This document shows positions 1 to 11,672 of a DNA stretch of 64,000 bases, one piece after another. The position numbers were made by a program, and so were the translations under genes. The DNA lies in contig JAXBDG010000006.1 in NCBI GenBank assembly GCA_036320915.1, positions 2,294,001-2,358,000 of the forward strand, in the 5' to 3' direction. Position 1 is the stretch's first letter. Each line of letters opens with the position of its first letter. Source of the stretch: Linnemannia elongata. Taxonomy: Eukaryota; Mortierellomycota; Mortierellomycetes; Mortierellales; Mortierellaceae. The notes below the pieces were generated by a model. The model did no database searches. It was given only the letters and a program-made list of their open reading frames with translations, and was not told the origin of the DNA.

Positions 1-3000
1 TCCTCCTCCTCGTCCGAATCTCCGGCGACACGAATGTGGAATGGAAGAGGGATGTCCTTGATGGCCCGGAAGTGTCCACAGTTGTTCAAGTGCTCGTTCT
101 CCAAACGGAAAAAGTTCCACATCCAGCGCCTATCATATTAATTGAACCAGATAGTTAGCTTCGCCACCCAATGTATTGTACTTTTTTTTTTCTGGCATCA
201 AAAACCACATATGAGCCAAGTTGACACAAAAAAAAAAAAAAAAAAAAAAAAAAGCAGACGTACCGAAGGACTTCGACCAAGGCCAAGCTGAAAGATAGAA
301 TCATCACATTGACATCCATGAGCACAAACCGCAAGATCCAAGAAAAGCGTCCGAAGAAATCCAACACGATCGCCAGGTAGTACACCTCCTTTCTCGAATA
401 AACCAACTCAGGTCTCAAGAATGGATTCCCAAATGCTGCACCACCACGCTTGCCAAACTGGAGGAGACCCCAATCCATGTGGATATCCCATGCAAATGTG
501 TAGGAGCTAGTGATGAGCGAGATCACGATGTAGGCTGCCTTGAGTCTGTTCCCGCCATAGTGTCGGAACGAGAAGTAGACAAAGAGCTGGAGCAGGGAAA
601 AGGTGTACTTTCCAGCGTTCAGCAAGTGAGGGAACCATTCGAGGGTATCACGGTAACGGCGGAAACACTGCAAGAAACGGAACCAGGCTGGTAGCGCAGT
701 GACAAAGGGCGTAATCCACATGTGGCTCGTCGCGCATGTAGAAGCTACACATAAATTAATCCAAAAGGTCATGTGAGTAGAATTGTTGCTGCCAAGATCT
801 CGGTGCATAGCCACTAACAATAATAACATTGTGGTCTTACCAACATCATTCCACTGCTGGGTGTAGGCACATATTGCAAACTCAAACTGTTCGATAGAGT
901 AGACCAGCGAGTTCATCTCATCTGCCATGAAAAAGTCTCTGAACTCGACCTTGTAGTATCCAGATGCCACAATCCTCCATATCGACTGCAGGAACCACTT
1001 GCGAGCACCGAATCTGAACATCCGCAGAGGCCAGCACAGAACGACAAGGACCAGTCCGATCAGAATCAGCGGGTAGTAAGTCCTAAACATGCTTGGCGAG
1101 GTGAGCCCGACAACAAAATCCAGGTAGAGCGCAATACAAAGCGCCATCATAAAGAAAGTCGGAAGCTATGTATGATACAAAGAAAGTGTGTTGTTAGACA
1201 ACTGGTCCTCGTTGCTCCAAAATATCTAAACAGCCCAAAATAAACATGCTTGGAGCCCAAACCTCAAAGAACTGGGTGTAGTCAAGGTTGTCGCGCGGAT
1301 CAAACTATGCGTTCGTTGTTGTAGAAATGTGAACACTGCGGGTTAGGGTACCTTTTGCGATTATACCTACTGGTACTCTGCCTGCCTCTAAGCTGGCCTT
1401 TTGTGTTTCTTACCTCAAAGATGAACTTGTAGTTGATCCTGGCTTTGTCCCACACATACATGTTGATGCCAAACAAACAGGCAAACAACACTGTGAGAAA
1501 CAATCCTGCATAGACTAGCAGTAAACTGCTCCAGAATGGGATAATGCTCTCCGTATCCTCCGAGAAGGCCGATTTAAGGCCAAGAATGAGGAGAGGTAGC
1601 GCTATGCCAAGGTAAAGACCAACCCTGGCGATAGTGGAATGATGTGGCTATAAAGTATGAGGTAATGACCTATGGTTAGCTTAAACTCGCCTCAACTCCG
1701 TGTTGTTCTCTTCCCAAATGATTGCTGTGTCGTACCTTGTTCCTGCCAGTAGGGATTCTTAGCTTGGCCATTCCACGGCGGCGATGGCCATTCTCAAACT
1801 TTTCAACGTACAAGTCTTCGGTTTCTGAGATGAGATCGTCCAGGATGGTTGAGCTGACAAAGTACGAGGATTTCAGCTTGGAAGCTTGGAACTCCTTCGA
1901 TGCCTTCCATCCTGCGGTCTTGTCAAACTTTTTCACAATCTTGACAAATCCCGTCTTGTTCAACACCTACAAAAGTAATGCAGACTTGATTAAACCATGG
2001 CCTGGACAAGAACATGTAGCAAATATTATCACCAAGTGCTATTTACCCTGTAGTTTTTCAGCATCTCCATGCTACGGTAAAACTCGTAGATCGCAGCCTT
2101 GATCCTGCCCCTTGCCACTTTATGGTTCAGGTGCTGACGACGATTCTCCTCATCATCGATCACCACCTGGTTGTGCTCAGACACTGAGCAGACCGGATGA
2201 CCATCAACAACCGCACGGTTATCCCTAAATCGAAGACTGTTCTCCGGTGTCTTTCCATTGTTGACAACTCCGTTCTTGGGTATAATGGTCTCTGTGCCAG
2301 TCGAGAATCCAACGGCGGTATGTTTGACTTGATCCAAAGGGTCTAAATGAGGCCTATGCAAAGGGCCAATAGTGACATCTTCCGTATATGAGGGGTCTCC
2401 CATGAAGCTCCCAAAACCATCCCTGACCCTGGACCACTCCGCCTGGTACCAGCCTTGTCTGGCTTCAGCCTTAGCCTATGACAAAGAAGGAAAGAGAATG
2501 AGGGTCATTGCGCAACTATGACAGGCTAACCGCACATAAAACTTTCTTTTTTTCGTCATGTCCGCACTATCGTACCTTTCTCATATCCTGGCGTCGCTTC
2601 CACTCGTCGGCCACATAGAGCTGTTGTTTGAGTACCTTGAGTTTAGTTACCGATTCAAGCTCCTTCTCTGCGGGAGAATAAAATAAACATGAACGTTAGT
2701 ATGGTTTCACGGGTCAGGAGAGGGTACCGTGTGATCTGCAGGGGTAATAATGAAAAACTACCTTTGTAAAATGTATCCACCATCGCCAATTGACTGTCGA
2801 GGTACCGGAAAAAGACCCTTTCTTCCTCGAGCATCTGGTCCATAACGCTGTCAAGAGGCCGTCCCTCCACTATATGTGATTGTTGGTAATGAGCAATGTA
2901 TATCTGATCAGTCCTTTTGTCCTGCACGATTTACAGAGGACAAGGAACCAAAAAAAGAAAAAAGCACTTACAATTAATCGCTCTCTGTTTGGGTCGCCGC

Positions 3001-3578
3001 TCCTGTGGGATCGCAGCCATAGTGAAAGATCGCTGTAGAGACTTGAAGACATTGTGGCTCTGAGTCCTAGCTGCCTCGCCGATTTGCGCCACAAAAGAGG
3101 CGCGTCGAGGAAGGGCTGGTCGATCGGTCAAGGTGGAAATACTGGGTTGGTGTGCAAGTTGATGCTGCTGCAAGTCATGTGGGACAAAAGAGCCTTGGTC
3201 TGTGCCATCGAGTGCTGAATCCGGAGAAGAGCTTGGTGGAGGAAGAGTGGTAGATCGGAGTGGTGGTCTATGAATGGCGTCGTAGCTCTTCTGACTGCCA
3301 CGACCCCTCGTGATGATAGGCGTTGTTCCTGTGGGGGAATCTGGGTACTTTGGCGAGTAGGCTGTGGCGGGTCGCTCGATGGACGACGCAGCCTCGGTAT
3401 CGATCGAGAGAGGGCCATGGTGTTTGATGTTGTTAAGGTAGGCCTTTTCCTCGTTATCTTCGAGTTGATCAAGGGCTGCCTCGATCGCCTTGAGATACTT
3501 TTTGGCCTGCTTGTAGTTCATATAAGCTTTGCGCCATTCCGGTACAACCTCCTCTTGGAGTTGCTTGGCAAACTTCAT
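1..3578 (-). CDS. SPX-EXS domain phosphate exporter (Xpr1/Syg1 family), 3' end outside the window
   Basis: Xpr1/Syg1 proteins export inorganic phosphate and sense inositol pyrophosphates through an N-terminal SPX domain. Exons by frame-consistent splicing: 3578-2972, 2869-2762, 2667-2576, 2475-2047, 1966-1736, 1647-1414, 1304-1263, 1165-841, 744-264 and 129-1, about 892 residues so far. The start begins [19 protein letters not shown], a textbook SPX N-terminus, followed by lysines in [11 protein letters not shown] Ser/Pro-rich insert sits inside the SPX region, and SPX ends with [16 protein letters not shown]. The EXS part has several hydrophobic segments (for example from [15 protein letters not shown]) and the signature [19 protein letters not shown] near base 100. 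An acidic tail starts at the window edge. The gene is divergent from the sphingolipid enzyme 1.86 kb away. Family call is firm; transport direction is from the family. Confidence 0.95.
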
Positions 3579-4595
3579 GGCGTGTAGGGAGAATGATGTG
3601 AGGGGGAGGTGGCGTGGTGGGCGATGTAAAGTTGAAGAGGAGGATAGTTGAGCCGATCACCTTTCGACAGGGGTTTGTTATTTGTTGTTGTTTTTGAGGT
3701 TTTCCCGTTACTTTCTAAGGGGAAGGGAACAATTGAAGGAGGACAATACGCATAAAGTGTTGGGGAAGTACGTACAAGGGCGAGGAGCAACAGTGCAGAG
3801 CACTCAAACTATACAAAAATAAAGAACGGTAAGGACGAAAACAAGAAGAAAAACCCACACCTCCTTGAACACACAACGGACAAAGAGAAGAAAAATAAGA
3901 ATTCGAGACAGAGGAGAGACGAGGGCGGAAAGTAAAAAGAGAAAGAAACAAGAGCGATTCACCTCTTGGTCATCTCCCTCTGGAGGGGTGAATGTGAAAG
4001 CAGAAGTGCCAAGAGAGGAAAACGGTGTCGACGGGTATGGAAACGAAAAGAGAGACTGTGCAGTAGGCTAAATGAGCAAAGTGGAGACAAAGCGAATGCA
4101 GAATCAGATTCCGAAGAATGGAGAAGAGGTGTGAATGACAATGAAAGGAGGGTGAGGTAGGGAAAAAGAAGAGGGAAGAAGGGAGGTGAGAGTGAAAAAA
4201 AATAGAAAAGAAGAAAAGCGGCGGGAGAAAATTGAGAGGTGAAAAAGAGAGATAAAAAGAAGATGGCACTAATATGGAACCAATTATTAAATGACAAGGG
4301 TAATCAAGCGAGAGAGGAATTTCGTTTCACTTCGTGTTAGATGTGGAGCTGAAAACAAAAAGAAAAAGAAAAAGAAAAAGGAAAAGAAAAGAGAGTAAGA
4401 AAATGGACATTCTCGACAATTGCACTTTCCCCGCCGCAGGCTGTGTTTTCCGCGGGCTGGGCTTAGAAAGGCAAACATTCCTCAAGGTCGCACGACCATC
4501 GATCCCTTTTTTTGCTTCTCCTTCTCAGCCGAGTCCGAACAAGAGGAGCACAGACAGGGATAACCTGCTCTTGTTATGCATGTAATTGAGGACGT

Positions 4596-4650
4596 CAATG
4601 CTGGCAATGCTGGCAATGCTGGCATTGCTGGCCATCGCTGGCAGTGCAGG
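4596..4650. repeat. Minisatellite, 9-bp unit caatgctgg, about six degenerate copies
   Basis: Three copies of caatgctgg (4596-4604, 4605-4613, 4614-4622) are followed by diverged copies cattgctgg, ccatcgctgg and cagtgcagg. It lies in intergenic DNA. Confidence 0.8.
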
Positions 4651-5291
4651 CTGTAGTCTTGTCGTATACACACATGACACCTTCCCCTCTGTCATGCGAG
4701 TCAAAGTATCTGATCTATCAAGTCTTTTCTGACGAGTACGCCAATACTCAATGCCTCGATTGGAATATAGCTATTGAACAAAGCCGTTGGGTTAACTCAG
4801 TCCAAATCGACATGGTGCTTTTCCTATGTAGTCAACTTATAGCAGTAGCTGTCGTGACATGCAGGGTCTGAGACAAATGGACAATTGATCAATCCATTAA
4901 TCAATCAAGTCTCGCTAGCCTGATAAAATATACGCGAATGCGCACCGTGCTCATCATTCTAGGCCTAGCCTTCACGACCAGATCATGACCCTGACACATA
5001 CTCCTCCGTAGTCAGGAGAACGGACATACTCGTGCTACGACTCCTTGTTTAACGCGACAGAGTATACTTTTGCTCAATCCTCAACGATCCTGGACACGAT
5101 TGCCCTTTTTAAAAATTTTGTTGATTCTGCTTCCTCCTGGCACCTCTTTCCTCCACCTCCACCTTCTCTTCTGTTATGTATTTGCCGCCATGTTTGTTTT
5201 ATATGCCCTTAGTCCCTTTTTTACGATTACTAAAGAACAAAAAGACATCATCATATTCCATCCTGAGCCACGGGAGTGGGGTCTATTCTCA

Positions 5292-5297
5292 TATAAA
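5292..5297 (+). promoter_or_regulatory. TATA-like box upstream of the sphingomyelin-synthase-type gene
   Basis: TATAAA stands 142 bp before the ATG at 5439 in the same orientation, followed by a pyrimidine-rich stretch suitable as a leader. It is positional evidence only. Confidence 0.4.
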
Positions 5298-5438
5298 GTG
5301 TTCGCTCGACCTCTTCACTGTTTATCTTTTTCTTTCCTCTCTCACATCCTCATCTCATCTTCATTGCATACCCACTCTTCCATCTTTTTACCATCTCGCA
5401 TATCATTGTATTTTTACTTCATATACCCTCTCTCATCC

Positions 5439-6722
5439 ATGCCACCACTATTAGAAAGAGCAAAGAAGGCTTTTTTTCGGCGGTACAAGCTGACACGCCA
5501 GAGCATCGGATTTACCCTCCTCGTCGTCATTATCTTTGCTCTCACACTCTACTTCATGGTAATAGCACTTTCTCCTCCCAATTGTTTATCGTACTCATGA
5601 ACACCTCGTCAACGGATAAGCACCCTCAATTGACAAGCACCCCATCTCAACCTCCCATAGAACGTAATGGCGAACGTAGCCTCATACCTCTCACCCGACA
5701 ATACCGAGACGCCCAAACTCCCCGACCGGGGCTTCGAGGCCATCCCCTCCATTACCCTCCTCTGGTTAACAGACCTTGCCGACGCCCTCCTCTTCGTGCC
5801 CACAATCCTTCTCATTGCGACCCACTACCGCCCGCTCTACCTCCTCTGCAAAGTCCTCCTCGTCTGGTCCCTCTGTAACATCATGCGCATCACCACCGTC
5901 GCCATCACATCTATGCCCGACCCCCGCGACGGATGTATCCGTTCTCTTGGAGAGTTTTTCACGTCTTTTTCGTTACATCGGTGTGGGGATTGTATGTTTA
6001 GTGGGCATACGGTCATTTTTGTCATCTCGGCGTTGGTCTGGACAAGTCATGGTTATCACCGGTTTCCGGTCCGGTTCAGGTGGTTGGGGATACTTTGTCT
6101 AGTGTTCGTATGGAGTCTGTGTATCGGGTCTGCGATTATTGTGATCGCCAACCGGGCACACTACACGTCAGATGTCTTGGTGGCGTTCTATGTCGCCGGA
6201 GGAAACTTTTATATCTGGACTTACATCCTGGACCACTACATTGAAGAAAAGGGGCGGTTGAAGGATCTGACACACCCCTGGGGGGAGGGATTACCGGATC
6301 CGAGACCACATGCAAGGAAACGGGAGGAGAAGAAACGACAGGCGGTTTTGGATGCGGAAAAGGAGGCGAATGCAAAGGTCGACGCCGAGGCGCAGATGTG
6401 GTCGATTGCGACAGAGATCCCTCCTATTCGATTAACGGATCCGATGAGCTCTTCTGTTTATGAGAGGAGTTTTCGATCTGTTGATGCTGCCCCTCCAGTA
6501 TCAGCATCGGCAGGAGCAGGAGCGGGAGCAGGAGCCGAGGAGATGTCGGCAGCGAGGCAGTCTTCAGATGGACGACCACCACATCCACACCAGCAGCAGC
6601 AGCAGGAGCAGGATGTACAGACGGTTATCTCTCATCTGCAAGTCACCCCTGAGGGGAATGTTGATGATGAGCATGAGCATGGCCCTGTCCTGCTCCCTGA
6701 GACCCCAGTACAGAAAGAATAA
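5439..6722 (+). CDS. Sphingomyelin-synthase-type phosphotransferase (PAP2-like C family)
   Basis: These integral membrane enzymes move a phosphorylated head group from a phospholipid to ceramide, releasing diacylglycerol, in Golgi or plasma membrane. Two exons, 5439-5558 and 5661-6722, join in phase 0 and give 393 residues. The junction runs ...LTLYFM then NVMANVASY, leading into the family-typical LPDRGFEAIP. Motif D3 reads CGDCMFSGHT and D4 reads HYTSDVLVAFY, supplying the two His and one Asp of the catalytic triad. Several hydrophobic segments surround them. The tail beyond about residue 240 is charged, then Ala/Gly- and Gln-rich, probably cytosolic. Fungal inositol-phosphorylceramide synthase is normally Aur1, a different PAP2 family, so the head group used here cannot be read from sequence. 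Confidence 0.9.
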
Positions 6723-7136
6723 TACACGTTTGCATCATTATCATCATTATTATGCATCATCATTGTTGTATCACATTGTTAGCATTGCAATGCTTAACAA
6801 AGAAAAAAGAAATTTTTTTGGTGGCAACCTTATGTCACTGGATGGTTCTGGCACATCCTGAATTGATCGAGTGGGTGCGAGTAAGTGCGAGTGGCTTCTC
6901 CACCAATCATTTTGTTATCCTTGAAACAGAGCATAAAAAGGTGGGTGATCTGATCGCAACTTTTTTTTCACACACATTTCCTTTCATTCTTTCTGTTATC
7001 ATCCTACGTTTTCATTCCCTATATCCATCCTCCCTTTCTTCTCCCTTCCGCTCTCCACTTCATCTCCCTTCCTTCCTACTTCCCATCTCAACTTACTCCC
7101 GTCCCCCTTCTCTCTACAAAGAAAACCCCTCCCATC
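6723..7136. other. Intergenic region between two tandem + strand genes
   Basis: 414 bp. The first part is AT-rich and probably 3' UTR of the upstream gene. It is followed by a CCAAT motif near 6903, a TATA-like cataaaaag near 6932, and a T/C-rich leader directly before the BAG gene ATG. No coding sequence is seen. Confidence 0.5.
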
Positions 7137-8693
7137 ATGTACAACATTTTCGGAGATCCTCGCATGGCACAGAACCAACGCCGCGCTGGCGGGCGCCGTG
7201 GCAACGACCGTCAAGACTTCTTCCCAGGCTTTTCCAACTCCCTCTTCTTCGACCCCTTCTCCTCGCAGAGTCAAGAAACTGGCCAAGGTCCCGCAGAGTC
7301 CGACGAGGACGAGTACGGCAATCACCCCTTCTACTCTACCCTCCAAAAGCAACGCCATCTTCAGCAACAGCAACAGCAGCAGGAAAGACAGCGTCGGCAG
7401 GATTTGGAGAGGCAACGGTATTTGCAACAACAGCAGCAGTTGCAGATGCAGCAGGAGCGTGAGCATGAGGCCCGTGTCCAGATGGCGGCGGCTGAGAAGG
7501 AGCGGAGACAGCAGGAGGAGGAGGAGGAGGAGGCTGAATTGAAGCGCGCTCATCATGAAGCTACCATGCGCAAGCACCATGATGCCCTTCGCAAACAGCA
7601 GGTTCTTCGTCAGCAGCAGCAGATGAAACACCAACAATCGCAACAGCAGCAGATGCACCAGAAGGCTCATCCACAACCCGTCAAGGCTACCGCAGTCAAT
7701 TCTCATCTCCATCCTCAGCAACACCAACACCAACAGCAACAGCAACAGCATCAGCATCAGAAGGCTCAACAGTCCCAGCCTCAACAACAGCAGCAACAGC
7801 CAGGTACTGGTCGCAAGGCACGCCGCCAACGCAGACGCCAGAGACAAGCCTCCGCTTCCGCCGTTCCCAGTCAGACCCAGGTACAAGCCAAGTCCAAGGG
7901 TGATCAAGACGACGATCTGGACCACGAGGCTGTCATGAACACTTTGACCAACGCATTCGACGGTGTCTGCACTACACCCGAGGAGAAGGCCAAGCGAGCT
8001 GGTCGCAAGAACTTGGAGGCGGCCAAGAAGAAGCTTCCCATTCATCCTCCCGCAGAGTCTGAGGACGATGAGGAAGAGGAGGAGGAAGAGGAGGAGGAAG
8101 AGGAAGAGGAAGAGGAAGAGGAAGAGGAAGAGGAAGAGGAGGAGGAGGATGAGAATGTGTGGGAGCAGGCTGCTCAGGCTCTCAATGAACCCAGTGCCGC
8201 CGAGAAGCAGGAGCAGCATCGCCAGCAACAGCAACAAAAGTACCAACAACGCCTGCAAGAGCACAATCAACGCCTGCAGCAACAGAAGCTGGTAGAGTCT
8301 GACCGTGACGAGGAGATGGAGGAGAACCCACAAGAAGACGATGAGACTATGGAGGACAATACCGCCCAGTACGAAGAGGACGAAGAACTCGAACCCGACC
8401 CAGAACTGATCCGCAAGAGTCAAGCTGAGCTTCAAGAGATCCGCACGAACCTCGACAACCTTGCTCACGAGCTCCAACAGATCGAATCCGGTGTCATTGC
8501 CAACAAGAAGCAGGTCCTGATGACGGAGGAGAACCTGACAAAGGCCATGCTGAAGATCGACTCGGTGGAGAGTGGTGGAGATGTGTCGATCCGCAACCAG
8601 CGCAAGGAACTGATCGGCAGAGCAGAGCAAATCTTGGAGAAGGTCGATGATTTCAAGCGCCGGACCAAGATTTCTATTCCTCATCACAAGTGA
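7137..8693 (+). CDS. BAG-domain co-chaperone with poly-Gln and long poly-Glu tracts
   Basis: BAG domains bind the Hsp70 ATPase domain and act as nucleotide-exchange factors. The gene is a single exon of 518 residues with start MYNIFGDPRMAQ. An N-terminal region of about 60 residues is followed by Gln-rich, coiled-coil-prone sequence with charged stretches (about 65-240), then a run of roughly 30 acidic residues, mostly Glu (about residues 308-338). The C-terminal 100 residues are helical; from IRKSQAELQEIRTNLDNLAH to EQILEKVDDFKRRTKI they fit a BAG three-helix bundle. The domain call rests on pattern and C-terminal placement and is good but not certain. The repeats are coded by mixed CAG/CAA and GAG/GAA codons. 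Confidence 0.8.
   Translation: MYNIFGDPRMAQNQRRAGGRRGNDRQDFFPGFSNSLFFDPFSSQSQETGQGPAESDEDEYGNHPFYSTLQKQRHLQQQQQQQERQRRQDLERQRYLQQQQQLQMQQEREHEARVQMAAAEKERRQQEEEEEEAELKRAHHEATMRKHHDALRKQQVLRQQQQMKHQQSQQQQMHQKAHPQPVKATAVNSHLHPQQHQHQQQQQQHQHQKAQQSQPQQQQQQPGTGRKARRQRRRQRQASASAVPSQTQVQAKSKGDQDDDLDHEAVMNTLTNAFDGVCTTPEEKAKRAGRKNLEAAKKKLPIHPPAESEDDEEEEEEEEEEEEEEEEEEEEEEEEEEDENVWEQAAQALNEPSAAEKQEQHRQQQQQKYQQRLQEHNQRLQQQKLVESDRDEEMEENPQEDDETMEDNTAQYEEDEELEPDPELIRKSQAELQEIRTNLDNLAHELQQIESGVIANKKQVLMTEENLTKAMLKIDSVESGGDVSIRNQRKELIGRAEQILEKVDDFKRRTKISIPHHK
8060..8152 (+). repeat. GAG/GAA trinucleotide-hexanucleotide repeat coding poly-Glu
   Basis: A near-perfect (gaggaa)n-type array inside the BAG gene encodes about 30 consecutive acidic residues. 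Such arrays are prone to length change between strains. Confidence 0.85.
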
Positions 8694-11042
8694 GCTTTTC
8701 TCTCTTTCTTTTTTGCACTCTGGTTCCTCTTCCTACTTCTTTTCTCTCCCTCTTTCGTCCTACTTCTCTTGTACATAGTCATTCTACTCTCGCGACCCTA
8801 CGCGAACATACATACGGTATACGCTTTTTTATTTTCTTTTGTTGGTTTCAGTTTTACCCGAATAAAATACATATCCACATCATCATCCTTACTTTCCTCC
8901 AACAAGCTACCTACCTGCCGCTCCGAGAGTCTTCTCCTGAGAGTTGACAAACATGAGACCAAGTTCATGTGAGAAGGGGGTGTGTTAATTGCTTTAGTGA
9001 ATTTTTCAACGGCTCGTCCTGCTTTTTGCTCGAGATGATGATGGGGCACGGACAGAGATGGCCAAGGAGAGTTTTCCGTTGGTGAGAGGAGCGACCACAT
9101 CAACGTAATTACACCCCTGAGGTAAAATGTAACCTTGCGTCTTCTTCATCACATCTCTCACCTCAGACTGAAATCACATCCGCTAAAAAAACGGGAGCTG
9201 AGCAGCTGTCCAAAGAGCGATTCAAGAAATCATGCAAGACTTGAATCCGCCGACGTCCGACACGGGATATCACTGTCAGGAAAAAGTTCTAGGCGATGCA
9301 CATCTTGTCCTGCCTCAGAAAAAAAAAATTGGCAGGGCAACCAAGTCTCTGAACAAAAAGAAATGCAGCTAAGGGGAAAAAGAAAAAGAAAAGAGAAAGA
9401 AAAAAAAGGGCTGAGCAAAGAATGGATGGAAGCGGGTGGAAGTTGAAGTGCCGAAACAAAGAAAAAAACCTGCAAAAGAGAAACCTGTTGCTCAACGATA
9501 CTGGGGGAACAACCAAGAACGATACGAGAAGGTATCCTTACAGTACCCTTTCTTTCTCTCGTTCATGTTTGTTGTTTGAAGGTACCTCTTTATCTTTTAT
9601 CTGCTCGGCTCTGAAATCTATCTTTAGTTGCAGGTTGTGGCTCGCGTTTGACGAAGGAGAAGAGGGAGAAGGAGGAGAGGGATGGTTGCACAAAGAGAAA
9701 GAGAAAAGGGTCCATTTGATCCCTCCCTTTCTCCACCCAAGGGATGGATGACACTCGACGGACAGACGGGCACACTTTATCGGTTGAAGGGGAAGAAAGG
9801 CCTTTGGGTGGAGAGTGAACGCCTCGCTTTTCTCAAATTTGTCAACCAAATCCCTCTCCACATATAGACACACGTTAAAGCATAAGATTCGAATTGAATA
9901 AACATCGACGCCCGTCGCCCATCGTTGCACGCGACGACTGTCTGACTGACTTACAGACAGACAGACAATAACAAAGCACAACGAAAAAAAAGCTCCAAAG
10001 GTGGATCTAAAAATAGTTGGTGCACGTGATGTCTGCGGGAATAGGCACTGATAGTCAAAAAAAAAAAATTGAGGCAGAGCATTAAAGGAAAAACAAAGGG
10101 AAGAAGGAAAAAGAAGGCTGGCTGACGGACAGTGATATGGTTGTTTGGTTGGGTTGCCAGTGGCATTGATGGTGGGGGTAACAAAGAGGAAGAAGGGGGG
10201 GATGACAGGGAGAGGACGAACTAGGAAAGAAAGACTGCGAGAGAAAGGGGCTGGTCGAGTAAAAGAGAAGGGACATTGGTGATTAAAGAGAGAGAGGGAG
10301 GGAGGCGAAGAAGCCAACTACAGAGAAGGAAGGATACATTGGTTCAACTGGTGGGTTTGAACTGAACAACAGCAAAGGTAGGTGAAATGGGTTACGCCCT
10401 TTTTTTTTTTTTTTTTTTGCCTTTGAGTGTATTTTTTATTTCATTTCTGCAAACATTGGATGCCTCTTACCTTTCTTCTTTCTTTCCCTTCTACAAAACT
10501 CTCTTTCTTCTTTGTATCCTTCCTTGCTTATTACTTTTCTTCTCCACTCTAGTCTCCTCCCAATAATTGCAAGCTGCAAGCCGCCTCTCTTTCCTGTCCC
10601 TTGCCTATCCACTTTTTTCCAGCCTTGCCTCTGCATCGGCAATCATTTTATATTATCATTTCAAAAGTCAGTTCGACTGCAAATCAATTTGACTCTTTTC
10701 CCTCTGAGTCTATCACCAAAGACATAAACCAGGAACAGAACCGAGCCTCTTCTCGTCTCTCTCTTTTGCTTTCTTTCTTCATCAACTAAACTCGACCGGA
10801 CAATCAACTCGACCGGACTCGAATCCTCATCACTCACTCGACCTCATCACTCCCCCCTCACTCTCTCGGTTCCTGAATAACAGAATCGGACTCGGTCCCT
10901 TGCACTCATTCACACACCACCACCACGCTAGCCTCTAGTCTAGTACCTCTTTTGCTGCAGGAACAACAACAATAACAACAATTACAACAACAACAACAAC
11001 AAAACAACAACCACCGTCCGACCCCGCCAGTCAACTTTAGCC
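8694..11042. other. Long intergenic region before the MADS-box gene; no gene supported
   Basis: About 2.35 kb. From 8700 to 8900 it is T/C-rich (likely BAG 3' UTR). From 9300 to 10330 it is purine-rich. A T-tract lies at about 10401-10418, followed by pyrimidine-rich sequence and a (CAA)n stretch at about 10965-11010. The last 600 bp have the look of a long 5' leader for the MADS gene. No open frame looks like a protein family. Confidence 0.55.
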
Positions 11043-11631
11043 ATGGGACGCAAAAAGATTCAAATCAAGACCATTACGGACGAGCGTAATCGACAGGTAC
11101 TAAACCACGCACACACATCCTGCTCTGTCGGAACGAAACGAAAAAAGAAACAGGGCGTTTTGTCCTTTTCTCGGCAAACGGACCACACAAAAAAGGATGC
11201 AATGGAGGACGACGAGGAGGGGAGAGAGGGAGAAAAAAAGTTAATAGAAGGTAGAATCGAGATGGACGACTTGAAGGGAGAGGGAAGGCGAAGGAAGTGG
11301 TTTGATGACAGAAAGTTGAAAGGAAAAGCGAGTTGTTTGTGTGGGAGTGTGTTTGAATGAAGAGGAGAGAAGAAGAAAGAGAAGAGAAGAAAATAATAAC
11401 GAGGGTGATGGTTGTGATGGGAGGAGGAGGAATAGATCAGACTCTTTTTTTTTGTTCATTGCTATTCTTGTCCGTGGTTGTTGCTTTGCCCGTTTCTCTT
11501 GTTCTTTTTTTACCCTCTCTCTCTCTCTCTATGTCTGTCTATATTTTCTTTCTCTCTCTGGGCTGGTCGTCCGCCGTTCACTTTTCTATTTTTCGTCGCC
11601 TGCCCAAAACTCTTGTTTTTAAAAATAGCTG

Positions 11632-11672
<41 letters not shown>

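Larger units (their letters stand above)
3579..5438. other. Intergenic region between divergent genes; no gene supported
   Basis: About 1.86 kb separates the starts of the Xpr1-like gene and the sphingomyelin-synthase-type gene. From about 3790 to 4400 the + strand is strongly purine-rich (AG/GAA runs), so the opposite strand looks like a pyrimidine-rich leader of the Xpr1-like gene. Open frames here are low complexity and none resembles a protein family. It contains a 9-bp tandem repeat (4596-4650) and a TATA-like box (5292-5297). Confidence 0.6.

Noticed and set aside
5070..5600. 176-codon frame overlapping the first exon of the sphingomyelin-synthase-type gene
   Set aside because: Only the segment from ATG 5439 belongs to the gene; the upstream part is Ser/Phe/Leu-rich leader translation.
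6999..8687. 562-codon open frame antisense to the BAG gene
   Set aside because: It is a Leu-rich shadow produced by CAG/CAA and GAG/GAA repeats read backwards, with no family resemblance.
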